From assembly GCA_030539115.1 (NCBI GenBank), contig JAUNSR010000017.1:1-64000 (forward strand): DNA of 64,000 nucleotides, written 5' to 3'. The position numbers were made by a program, and so were the translations under genes. Below are positions 44,309-51,819 of the stretch, in pieces. How positions within the stretch are numbered: position 1 is the stretch's first letter; the number at the start of each line of letters is the position of its first letter. Under the pieces are notes generated by a model, which saw only the letters and a program-made list of their open reading frames with translations, had not been told where the DNA came from and searched no databases. The stretch comes from Bacteroidales bacterium (GTDB taxonomy: Bacteria; Bacteroidota; Bacteroidia; Bacteroidales; JAUNSR01).

Positions 44309-44965
44309 TTAATTTTTACTATTAGATTTTATAAAGCTTTCAATATTAAAAAAATTAGCCTCAACATCTTTTAATTTTTCACTTGAAAAATTCCACCATT
44401 TAATATCTAATAATTTATTTATTGTATCGTTTGAAAATCTATATTTAATAATTTTCATTGGCGATCCAACTACGACAGCATATGGAGGAACATTTTTAGT
44501 TACTACAGTGCCTGCTCCAATAACGGCTCCATCTCCTATTGTAATACCGTCTAATATTATGACATTAGCACCTATAAAAACATCATTACCAATTATTATT
44601 GGCTTAGATTCTTCAACTTTATCAATATTGGATAGAGAATATCCATTTTGTTTCTTAGTTGAATAAAACATTGGAGAAGTACTTATTCCATTGATGGGAT
44701 GAATACCCCAGCCAGAAAAAAAATTTGGTCCGATAGAGCAAAATTTCCCTATTGTTGTTCTAGTAATAATTGAATTTCTAGCAATATATGTATAGGAATC
44801 TACAAATGCAGATTCTAACATAAATGGAGCTACTAAAGAAGCTTTTTCATTTATGTAAGTATCTTTTGATATATAAGTATCTTCTTTTATCCAATTCTTT
44901 AGATAAGTATTGATTCTTAATTCAAGTTTGTAAACAACATGTCTTATACACTTTATTAGATACAT
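44309..44965 (-). CDS. Left-handed beta-helix (hexapeptide) O-acetyltransferase
   Basis: Acyltransferase of 218 aa. Hexapeptide repeats run from about residue 45 to 185 (IARNSIITRTTIGKFCSIG, IGNDVFIGANVIILDGITIG, IGAGTVVTKNVPPYAVVVG), and the WGIHPINGISTSPMFYS loop carries the catalytic-type His of the CatB/WbbJ group. It should act in the cytoplasm with acetyl-CoA on a sugar or lipid-linked glycan. It lies just after wzt (11-nt gap), marking the start of the variable, AT-rich part of the cluster. This is a second acyl-decorating activity, independent of the MBOAT cassette. Confidence 0.88.
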   Translation of the reverse strand: MYLIKCIRHVVYKLELRINTYLKNWIKEDTYISKDTYINEKASLVAPFMLESAFVDSYTYIARNSIITRTTIGKFCSIGPNFFSGWGIHPINGISTSPMFYSTKKQNGYSLSNIDKVEESKPIIIGNDVFIGANVIILDGITIGDGAVIGAGTVVTKNVPPYAVVVGSPMKIIKYRFSNDTINKLLDIKWWNFSSEKLKDVEANFFNIESFIKSNSKN

Positions 44966-44976
44966 AAAACTCCTCT

Positions 44977-46248
44977 TTAATTAACTCTATCTAAACCTAT
45001 AAAACCTTCGTCAGCATAAATTAAAGACCTTCCGAATTTTCCTTGATAACCTTCTGTAACTAATTCGCAGCAAGAAGGTGCTTTCAAATAAAACTCCATC
45101 ATAGGTCTATGTAATATAACATCTAACATATAAACTCCTTTGCTCATAATTTCTGGTAACTTAATCTTATCCGTAATTGAAAAATTACCAGTTTTTACAT
45201 CATACATTTCACCTAAATATAATCCTGGAGAATAAGTTGCTAAAACTGTACCATCTTTATCTCTAAATTTAACAGCTATATCCATCATTATATCTTCTTC
45301 TGTGTTTCCTTTTACTGTTATATCTAATGTTTTGGTGTTATTATTTAAAAACAAAGAAGACTTTGTAGAATTATTAATTAATATATTTTCTATATGAAAT
45401 GTATGTTTTTGCCATGTTACATTATCAATTATATTTGAAGAAAAAATATCTGTACTTTTCTTTATATAGTTTTCAACAACATCATTTATTTTTCCTCTAT
45501 AACTAATCATTCCATTTTCAAGCAAAATACCATTTTGACAAAGGCTTTTCATACTTGCCATATTATGGCTCACAAAAAGCACCGTTCTCCCCTCGCCTTT
45601 ACTAACGTCCTGCATTTTGCCGATAGCTTTTTTTTGGAATTCTGCATCTCCGACAGCAAGGACTTCGTCAACGACAAGGATTTCAGGTTCAAGATGAGCG
45701 GCGATGGCAAAGCCAAGCCTTACAGTCATACCTGAAGAATAGCGTTTGGCGGGAGTGTCGAGATATCTTTCAACGCCTGAGAAGTCAACTATCTCATCAA
45801 GCTTTCTTGTAATCTCAGCTTTTGTCATTCCAAGAATGGCGCCGTTCATATATATATTTTCTCTTCCCGTAAGTTCGGGATGAAAGCCGGTACCAACCTC
45901 CAAGAGGGAAGCAATGCGACCTTTGGCAAGAATGCGCCCGGTAGTGGGAGATGTAACTTTAGAGAGAATTTTAAGAAGGGTAGACTTCCCGGCACCATTT
46001 TTTCCTATAATGCCAAGCACTTCACCCTGCTTAACTTCAAAGTCAATATCTTTTAAAGCCCAAACGTAGTCGCTTTTTGCTTTTATTGAGCGGTCATTAA
46101 CCTCTCCGATTTTAAGATATGGGTCATCCTTGCCAAGCACAGAGGTCTGCCACCACCTGTTAAGGTCGTGAGAAAGAGTTTTTGTAGAGACAAGGCCTAA
46201 CCTGTATTGTTTGCTTATATTTTCGAACTTAATAGCTGTTTCGCTCAT
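44977..46248 (-). CDS. wzt: ABC transporter ATP-binding protein of polysaccharide export, Wzt-type with glycan-binding C-domain
   Basis: ATPase of 423 aa that powers export of the polysaccharide. The nucleotide-binding domain (about 1-260) has Walker A GIIGKNGAGKSTLLK, signature SSGMTVRLGFAIAAH and Walker B EILVVDEVLAVGD. A C-terminal domain (about 270-423) is the jelly-roll type that binds the glycan end in O9a/O8-type Wzt. Base composition changes within the gene: the ATPase part is clearly richer in G+C than the C-domain part (about 44980-45500). This suggests a recombination joint that swaps export specificity along with the glycosyltransferase genes. Confidence 0.93.
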   Translation of the reverse strand: MSETAIKFENISKQYRLGLVSTKTLSHDLNRWWQTSVLGKDDPYLKIGEVNDRSIKAKSDYVWALKDIDFEVKQGEVLGIIGKNGAGKSTLLKILSKVTSPTTGRILAKGRIASLLEVGTGFHPELTGRENIYMNGAILGMTKAEITRKLDEIVDFSGVERYLDTPAKRYSSGMTVRLGFAIAAHLEPEILVVDEVLAVGDAEFQKKAIGKMQDVSKGEGRTVLFVSHNMASMKSLCQNGILLENGMISYRGKINDVVENYIKKSTDIFSSNIIDNVTWQKHTFHIENILINNSTKSSLFLNNNTKTLDITVKGNTEEDIMMDIAVKFRDKDGTVLATYSPGLYLGEMYDVKTGNFSITDKIKLPEIMSKGVYMLDVILHRPMMEFYLKAPSCCELVTEGYQGKFGRSLIYADEGFIGLDRVN

Positions 46249-46278
46249 TACATTTATCTTAAAAAAATTATGCTCAGA

Positions 46279-47121
46279 TTAAACTGTATCCATAAAGCTG
46301 CGCTGCACTCTGTTGAATGTGATTATGCCTATTAAAAGCAGAACGACAGTAAAAACAAGACTGTAGAGGAGCTGACCAATAGTGAATGTGCCTATACCCA
46401 AAGTTGCGTATTTGAAAGCCTCAAAGATTGGAGTTATAGGGTTAAGACTCATTATAAATTGCTTTTGAGGCGACATGATGCTCATCGGATAAATAACAGG
46501 TGTGGCATACATCCAAAGCTGAACTACAAATGTGAAAAGTATTGTAAGGTCTCTGTATTTTGTAGTGAGTGATGAGATGATTATTCCAAATCCAAGGCTC
46601 TGGGCGGCAAGCATCAATATAAGGAAAGGCGTCAACAGAAGATATATGTTTGGAGAGACGTTTACACCTATAATAATATAGTATATGTAAACGGCTATAA
46701 ACATAAGAAACTGTATTCCAAGCTTTACAAGATTGGATGTTATTGTCGAGAGCGGAGAAATGAGTCTTGGGAAATATACCTTTCCAAAGATTGACTGGTT
46801 GGTTACAAACACTGTTGAGGTTGCAGTAAGGCATCCTGAGAAATAGTTCCAAAGGCTTATTCCAATAAGATAGAAAAGAGGCTGAGGAATACCGTCGGTA
46901 GGGATACCTGCAATGCCGCCAAAAACCACCATAAACATTATGGTAGTAAGGGCAGGCTGAATAAAAAACCAAAGAGGGCCAAGAATGGTCTGTTTGTACT
47001 GAGTGATAATATCCCTCTTTACAAAGAGCATGTAGAGGTCTTTGTATTGAATGAGTTCCTTAAGATTCAGTTCAAAAATGCCATTCTTAGGCTTTATAAC
47101 TATATCCCATTTTTCAGGCAT
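46279..47121 (-). CDS. wzm: ABC transporter permease of polysaccharide export, Wzm-type
   Basis: Inner-membrane permease of 280 aa with six hydrophobic segments after a cytoplasmic N-terminus. YKDLYMLFVKRDIITQYKQ and the LGPLWFFIQPALTTIMFMVVFG segment are typical of the ABC-2 / Wzm-TagG family, as is YRDLTILFTFVVQLWMYATPVIYP. With Wzt (30-nt gap) it makes the exporter that passes the glycan over the inner membrane. The Wzc-type gene precedes it by 12 nt. Confidence 0.94.
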   Translation of the reverse strand: MPEKWDIVIKPKNGIFELNLKELIQYKDLYMLFVKRDIITQYKQTILGPLWFFIQPALTTIMFMVVFGGIAGIPTDGIPQPLFYLIGISLWNYFSGCLTATSTVFVTNQSIFGKVYFPRLISPLSTITSNLVKLGIQFLMFIAVYIYYIIIGVNVSPNIYLLLTPFLILMLAAQSLGFGIIISSLTTKYRDLTILFTFVVQLWMYATPVIYPMSIMSPQKQFIMSLNPITPIFEAFKYATLGIGTFTIGQLLYSLVFTVVLLLIGIITFNRVQRSFMDTV

Positions 47122-47133
47122 GATAATAAAAAT

Positions 47134-49533
47134 CTATTTTTTTGTATTATTGTAATAATGAACGTAGTTGCCCTGTCCATAGCTTCTTCCATAACCATAG
47201 CCATAGCCATAGTTGTAGCCATAGCCGTAACCTCTGAAGCCACCGCCACGGCTGATATCGTTAAGCACGATACCGATATTTGTAAGACGCTTTTCATGTT
47301 CAAACTCATTGACAAGCTTTAATGCCTGCTTGTCAAGTTTGTTTGCACGTACAACATATATACAGGTATCAACAAGCTTTGCAATAGAGAATCCATCAGA
47401 GACAATACCTACCGGAGGAGTGTCTATAATGATATAGTCGTAGTCTTTACGAAGCTGCTCAATAAGTTCAGCCAAACGTGGACTTCCTATAAGCTGTGAT
47501 GGATTCGGAGGAACAACACCTCCAAAAAGAGCATCGAAAGAGGCAGAACCGCCTGTTTGATCATCAAGAGTTATCTTGTGAAGAAGAGGCTTATAGTCAG
47601 ACTCTATACCTGAAAGGTATGAAGAGAGACCTTTATGGTTATTTTCTTTGAAGAACTGACTTAAAGATGGATTTCTCAAGTCAGCGCCAATCACTATAAG
47701 ACGCTTGTTGGTGTGGGCAAAGGTTGCAGTAATATTTGTTGTGATAAGAGACTTTCCCTCACCGGGAATAGTCGATGTTACCATCATAACAGAACCAAGA
47801 CCCGGAGTATTCGGAAGCATGTAATTGATTTTCTCCCTAATCATATTTCTCGACTCGATGACATCAAAATCGTTGATAAATATATTCGTCTTGCTTTTGT
47901 CAAGATGAGGTATACCGCCAAGTATTGAAATAGATGTTATCTTCTTGATATCTTCAATCACCCTGACTTTATTGTCAAAAAGTTGAGCGATATAAATAAA
48001 CAGCATAGGAATAAGAAAACCTATCACGCCGGCAATGCCCATTGTTTTTGTAAAGTTGACATTCTGAATGCCCTGAGGACGAGTCTTTGAGATAAAGAGA
48101 ACGGATGGCTGATATGTCTGTTTGGTTATCTCTGCCTCCTCACGTTTTTGAAGAAGATAGATAAACAGTTTCTCTTTCAGCTCCTGCTGACGGGAGATAG
48201 ACCTGAACTCCTTTTGTTGTGTAGGAGCTTTGTATATCTGAGACTGAGCATTCATCTGATTCTTGACAGCAATTGAATATTGAGTCTGAAGCATTCTTTC
48301 AGCCTCATCGACAGAAAGAGCAACGCTGTTTTTTAGGTTATCGATTTGATAGGTGACACGAACAACAGCGGGAGACTCAACGCTTGCATTGCCAAGGAAC
48401 TTGTTTCTTTTAAGAATCAGCTCATTATACTGACTGATAATAGATGTTATAACGCCATCTTCAACTGAAGTAAGATTGCCTGGCAACAAGCGGTAACGAC
48501 CGTCACCTTTATCAGCAAGGATTTTCTTTATTGAAGCAAGGGTGTTTATATCGTTTTGAAGTTTAGTTACTGTTTCAGATGATGACTGTTTTTGCTGAAG
48601 AGCCTGTCCAAGACCATCGGTAGGAACAATAACCTGATTCTGCTGCTGGAAAAGAACTACGGAAGTCTCTGTGGAATCAAGTTCCCGGTTAATTTTCTCA
48701 AGTCGTTCATTTATGAAACGGGAAGTATTCTCAAAAACAAGCTTCTTTTTGTTGATCTCATTCTCATTGTAATTGTCGACAAGAGAATTAATCACCTCAA
48801 CAGCACGGGAAGGAACCGGGTCAAGCATCGAAAGACGCAGTGTGCCGGCATTCTGATTGTCAATCATGATATTCAGCGCATTTAAAAGAGCGGCGGCAGA
48901 GCCTTCATGAGTGGCAAGTTCCACCCTTATCTCACCTTGGAAAGCCGGATTTACAAGATCTACAAGGAATTTGGCGTAGCCAAGAGTAAGAGTATCCTGA
49001 GTAACTCCGGAAGTAATCTCGGAATTGTTGTTTTGGTGGGCAGAGAAATTTCCTTTTCCATCACTTTTTATCCATACCAAGCCAAATGTAACCTCATCCT
49101 TGTTTATTGGAATAAGACGAATTGGAGTAGTGCGATAGTATTCACTGTCACGGAATTTGCCCTCATAAAAATAGCGGATATTAAGATCGAGGTCTTTGCT
49201 TACCTGTGTCATAAGAGCTTCAGAGCGCAATTGAAAAATCTCTTTCTCAAGACTTTTTGCACTTTGGTCCATACTTAGCTGGCGAAGCAGCAAGTTGTCG
49301 GAAGCGCTGCTTCCCTGAAGATCCTGAATAATCACACGCCCGGAGACTTGATAGTAGGGCATTGTTCTTTTATGATGAAGGAAACCTAAAGCCAGACAAA
49401 TAGGCAAAGAGATAACGAAAAGCCACCAATATTGGGCAAGCTTTGCCAGAAATTTTTTATAATCAAATAGATTGTCATTAAAAGCGGATTTTGAAATCTC
49501 CGCACCCCCGGGGGTAGGAAAATCTTTAAACAT
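47134..49533 (-). CDS. wzc: Polysaccharide co-polymerase and BY-type tyrosine kinase, Wzc-like
   Basis: Inner-membrane protein of 799 aa. It has a Wzz-type domain between two membrane helices (about 36-52 and 499-517), a long coiled region (about 255-470), and a cytoplasmic bacterial tyrosine kinase with Walker A STIPGEGKS (587-595), Walker A' IVIGADLRNPS (614-624) and Walker B IIIDTPP (701-707). The C-terminal tail (762-799) is unusual: glycine-tyrosine repeats with 11 tyrosines between 769 and 794, the likely autophosphorylation cluster. Wzc normally sets chain length and gates Wza in Wzy-dependent systems, whereas here it sits beside an ABC exporter. Wza lies 6 nt upstream. Confidence 0.94.
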   Translation of the reverse strand: MFKDFPTPGGAEISKSAFNDNLFDYKKFLAKLAQYWWLFVISLPICLALGFLHHKRTMPYYQVSGRVIIQDLQGSSASDNLLLRQLSMDQSAKSLEKEIFQLRSEALMTQVSKDLDLNIRYFYEGKFRDSEYYRTTPIRLIPINKDEVTFGLVWIKSDGKGNFSAHQNNNSEITSGVTQDTLTLGYAKFLVDLVNPAFQGEIRVELATHEGSAAALLNALNIMIDNQNAGTLRLSMLDPVPSRAVEVINSLVDNYNENEINKKKLVFENTSRFINERLEKINRELDSTETSVVLFQQQNQVIVPTDGLGQALQQKQSSSETVTKLQNDINTLASIKKILADKGDGRYRLLPGNLTSVEDGVITSIISQYNELILKRNKFLGNASVESPAVVRVTYQIDNLKNSVALSVDEAERMLQTQYSIAVKNQMNAQSQIYKAPTQQKEFRSISRQQELKEKLFIYLLQKREEAEITKQTYQPSVLFISKTRPQGIQNVNFTKTMGIAGVIGFLIPMLFIYIAQLFDNKVRVIEDIKKITSISILGGIPHLDKSKTNIFINDFDVIESRNMIREKINYMLPNTPGLGSVMMVTSTIPGEGKSLITTNITATFAHTNKRLIVIGADLRNPSLSQFFKENNHKGLSSYLSGIESDYKPLLHKITLDDQTGGSASFDALFGGVVPPNPSQLIGSPRLAELIEQLRKDYDYIIIDTPPVGIVSDGFSIAKLVDTCIYVVRANKLDKQALKLVNEFEHEKRLTNIGIVLNDISRGGGFRGYGYGYNYGYGYGYGRSYGQGNYVHYYNNTKK
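47191..47230 (-). repeat. In-frame hexanucleotide repeat in the Wzc tyrosine tail
   Basis: The plus strand shows CCATAG-type hexamers, several in exact tandem (about 47195-47212) and others with single changes. They encode alternating Gly-Tyr. A change in copy number would lengthen or shorten the tail by whole Gly-Tyr units without a frameshift. Confidence 0.75.
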
Positions 49534-49539
49534 ATACTT

Positions 49540-50337
49540 TTATTTAACAAGAACGAGAATAATCGAAGCTAAAGATATCAGAGAAGAAATTACGCCGAAA
49601 CCATAGGTAAGGATGCCGCTTGTAGAGCTGTCGTGAATTCCGCTCTTTGTTGGTTCAACATAAACTATATCGTTTTGCTGAAGATAGTAGTATTCAGAAT
49701 AGAAAATGTTTGATGAACGAAGGTCAAGACGTCCGTAAGTGATTTCACCGCCTTTGTCACGGACAACAAGAATATTGTTTCTGCGGCTTTTAGGAGAGAG
49801 GTCGCCCGCCATACCTATTGCATCGAGCACGGTAAACCTTTCGGAATTGACTCTTAAAGAACCCGGAGTATTGACTGCTCCTAGCATTGTAACCCGGAAG
49901 TTGATCAATTGGATAGTTACGGTAGGATTTTTAAGCTGAGTGGAAAGCCCGCTTTGAATATAGTCTACAAGCTGGTCACGTGTCATTCCGACAACTTTAA
50001 TTCTACCAAGAGTCGGGAAGTCTATGCAACCGTTTTTGTCAACGATATAACCCGGAGTAACAGTAGCAGAAGTCATTCCTGAAGTTGAGCCTGTTTGCAT
50101 TGGAGCATTGTAAGGAGCGTCAACCTCAACATCTCCTGTAGAGACGATGATTGAAAGTTTGTCATCACATGTAATAAGTGTATTATAATCGGCAGAGCTT
50201 GCCAAGGTTTTTGCAGTATCGATATCCTGCAATAATACTACATTGCGTCTTGTGGCACAAGACGCCAAAAAAAGCAAAACAAAAAGTGTAATTGCGATGC
50301 CACTGACTGATTTGAATGAAAAAACAGAGTTTTGCAT
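49540..50337 (-). CDS. wza: Outer-membrane polysaccharide export lipoprotein, Wza-type
   Basis: Lipoprotein of 265 aa, with lipobox LFLASC after a hydrophobic leader. A polysaccharide-export domain (about 45-135, TVTPGYIVDKNGCIDFPTLG), then an SLBB domain (about 145-230, MLGAVNTPGSLRVNSERFTVLDAIGMAGDLS), and a hydrophobic C-terminal helix (about 243-264) follow. It is shorter than E. coli Wza, as is usual in Bacteroidota. It provides the outer-membrane channel for the glycan and is the first gene of the export block, with a candidate -7 box 46 nt upstream. Confidence 0.93.
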   Translation of the reverse strand: MQNSVFSFKSVSGIAITLFVLLFLASCATRRNVVLLQDIDTAKTLASSADYNTLITCDDKLSIIVSTGDVEVDAPYNAPMQTGSTSGMTSATVTPGYIVDKNGCIDFPTLGRIKVVGMTRDQLVDYIQSGLSTQLKNPTVTIQLINFRVTMLGAVNTPGSLRVNSERFTVLDAIGMAGDLSPKSRRNNILVVRDKGGEITYGRLDLRSSNIFYSEYYYLQQNDIVYVEPTKSGIHDSSTSGILTYGFGVISSLISLASIILVLVK

Positions 50338-50382
50338 AATGGGTGATATTATAAATTTTACTACAATACTGGTATAGATTTA

Positions 50383-50390
50383 CAAAAGTA
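50383..50390 (-). promoter_or_regulatory. Candidate -7 box for the wza operon
   Basis: The minus strand reads TACTTTTG, a full match to TAnnTTTG, 46 nt before the wza start codon. No clear -33 box was found. The strong terminator just upstream (50446-50528) makes a separate promoter here likely. Confidence 0.5.
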
Positions 50391-50445
50391 GGTTTTTCAT
50401 TTTAATATTGTCATAAATATTTTTAATTATTATTTAACATATCGC

Positions 50446-50528
50446 ATAAAAAAGGCTCTGTTTAACTCTATTTTCTAATTTTACTATAAAATAACGGTAA
50501 AATTGGAGAACAAACTTAAACAAAGCCC
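50446..50528 (-). terminator. Terminator after the second OmpA gene, long imperfect hairpin
   Basis: The minus strand folds GGGCTTTGTTTAA with TTAAACAGAGCC (one mismatch), with an inner perfect AATTTTAC/GTAAAATT stem, and is followed by a run of T at 50453-50448. It begins 24 nt past the stop codon at 50552. The roughly 75-nt length is larger than most intrinsic terminators, so an origin as a small inverted-repeat element is also possible. Confidence 0.7.
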
Positions 50529-50551
50529 TATTTAATATGGGAATATAAGTA

Positions 50552-51748
50552 TTAGTTGTTATCAGCTACAAAGTTAACAGACTGATCATTGCCTTTGACA
50601 TTGAAAATCTTGTTGATATCCTGAACTCTTATTTTCAATCTATCGGAAGAAACAGAATATTTGTTAACAAGGATGTCCTTAATTTTCTTCGCGCGTTTTT
50701 CTGCAAGAGCTTCATTGCTGTTGATCACATTACCGACAATAATAATTTTCTGATCAGGATTTTCTTTCATTAGCTTAGCAATCTTAAAGATGTTAACCAT
50801 TTGAAGTTCTTCGTCAAACTGATCAGTGTTTTGATTGAACACTACAGAAGGGGCAAGAAGGCTGATGTTTGACTTCGTATTGACAACCTTTACGATAGGA
50901 GCCTCAGTGACATTCTTACGAAGAGACGAGACACGATTGTTAAGAGCATCGTAGCTTTCCGGAGATATAAGAGCGATTGTAGTAAATCCCTGTTTGCCTA
51001 TCTTATATGAAAGTCCGGCAAAGGCAGAAACATAAATATCGCAGTGACGTCCTTTTCCAAGTTCGCCATCAAGGGCTGCATCTGTAAAGTCGGCAGACAC
51101 CTCAACATTCAAGCCTAATCTATTAGTGATATTATATGTACCAAAAGAGCCAAGACGGAAAGCAACTTTGTTGTTTCTTGGCATCCCTCTCCATTCGAAT
51201 GAGTGAATATACCCTACACCGGTAAACATATTCCAATCGAATGGACGGTCATAACGTTTGTATCTTCTGAAAATGTTAAACATATCGAGAGTCAAGTCAA
51301 GGTTTATGTCAAAGAATTTCATTTCCTGACGATATCCCTTGGAGGTGTCAACACCTTTTCCTTCAAGATAAACTTTAACGGGATCAACAAGAGGATCCAA
51401 CCAGGAATTTCCCTGATAAAGGCCCTGCTCTCCGCTGTTCCATCCGGTTAGTCTGGCACCGCCTCCACTGATTCGGGCGCCAAAAGAGGGATAAAACTTT
51501 TTACCAATTGCGAATTGGTAACCCGGGTCGATTCTCTTTTTGAAATTCATCTGAGAATCCTCCTCTCCAATCAGCACACGGCCTCCAAAATTACCTTGGA
51601 TGTACCAGTTATCGAGGAAAGAGCTTACATAACGTGTTTTATAAACAACGTCAAGGGTGTCTATTTGAAGTACTTCTTTCTCAGTTCGCTGAGCATGTAC
51701 TGCAAGAGCGGAAAGAGTAACTATTATTGTAAGAATTATCTTTTTCAT
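50552..51748 (-). CDS. OmpA-family outer-membrane protein, second of a tandem pair
   Basis: Protein of about 398 aa. I start at the ATG at 51748, followed by a signal peptide ending AVHAQ; the open frame to 51775 lies inside the dispersed repeat. The N-terminal two thirds form a beta-barrel domain (strands such as WYIQGNFGGRVLIG and FRLGSFGTYNITNRLGLNVEV), and the C-terminal 110 aa are an OmpA-type domain (FNQNTDQFDEELQMVNIFKI, KIIIVGNVINSNEALAEKRA). Bases that normally contact peptidoglycan are less conserved than in the upstream paralog. It is separated from that paralog only by repeat copy 4 and ends before a terminator. Confidence 0.85.
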   Translation of the reverse strand: MKKIILTIIVTLSALAVHAQRTEKEVLQIDTLDVVYKTRYVSSFLDNWYIQGNFGGRVLIGEEDSQMNFKKRIDPGYQFAIGKKFYPSFGARISGGGARLTGWNSGEQGLYQGNSWLDPLVDPVKVYLEGKGVDTSKGYRQEMKFFDINLDLTLDMFNIFRRYKRYDRPFDWNMFTGVGYIHSFEWRGMPRNNKVAFRLGSFGTYNITNRLGLNVEVSADFTDAALDGELGKGRHCDIYVSAFAGLSYKIGKQGFTTIALISPESYDALNNRVSSLRKNVTEAPIVKVVNTKSNISLLAPSVVFNQNTDQFDEELQMVNIFKIAKLMKENPDQKIIIVGNVINSNEALAEKRAKKIKDILVNKYSVSSDRLKIRVQDINKIFNVKGNDQSVNFVADNN

Positions 51749-51819
51749 TTGTATATATTTTATTTTTAACGCCAAGGTACAAATGCGCCATTTATATACC
51801 TTATTATAGGTGTCTCAAC
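51749..51819 (-). repeat. Dispersed leader repeat, copy 4 (between the two OmpA genes)
   Basis: The plus-strand core AAGGTACAAATGCGCC then ATTTATATACCTT is identical to copy 3. The element spans precisely the gap from the upstream stop codon (TAA at 51822-51820) to the downstream ATG. The outer part beyond CTCAACTT is missing because the upstream gene begins there. Confidence 0.85.

Noticed and set aside
46442..46972. A 176-aa open frame on the minus strand in another phase of the Wzm gene
   Set aside because: The sequence of the true frame is a full Wzm permease; this frame is cysteine- and tyrosine-rich with no recognisable domain and lies fully inside it.
47047..47322. A plus-strand open frame with an Ile-Ala-Val run resembling a membrane protein
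   Set aside because: It is the antisense reading of the Gly-Tyr hexamer repeat of the kinase gene.
50338..50551. Invertible promoter upstream of wza, as in Bacteroides capsule loci
   Set aside because: No pair of inverted repeats flanks a promoter here, and the only inverted repeat is a single hairpin acting as a terminator.
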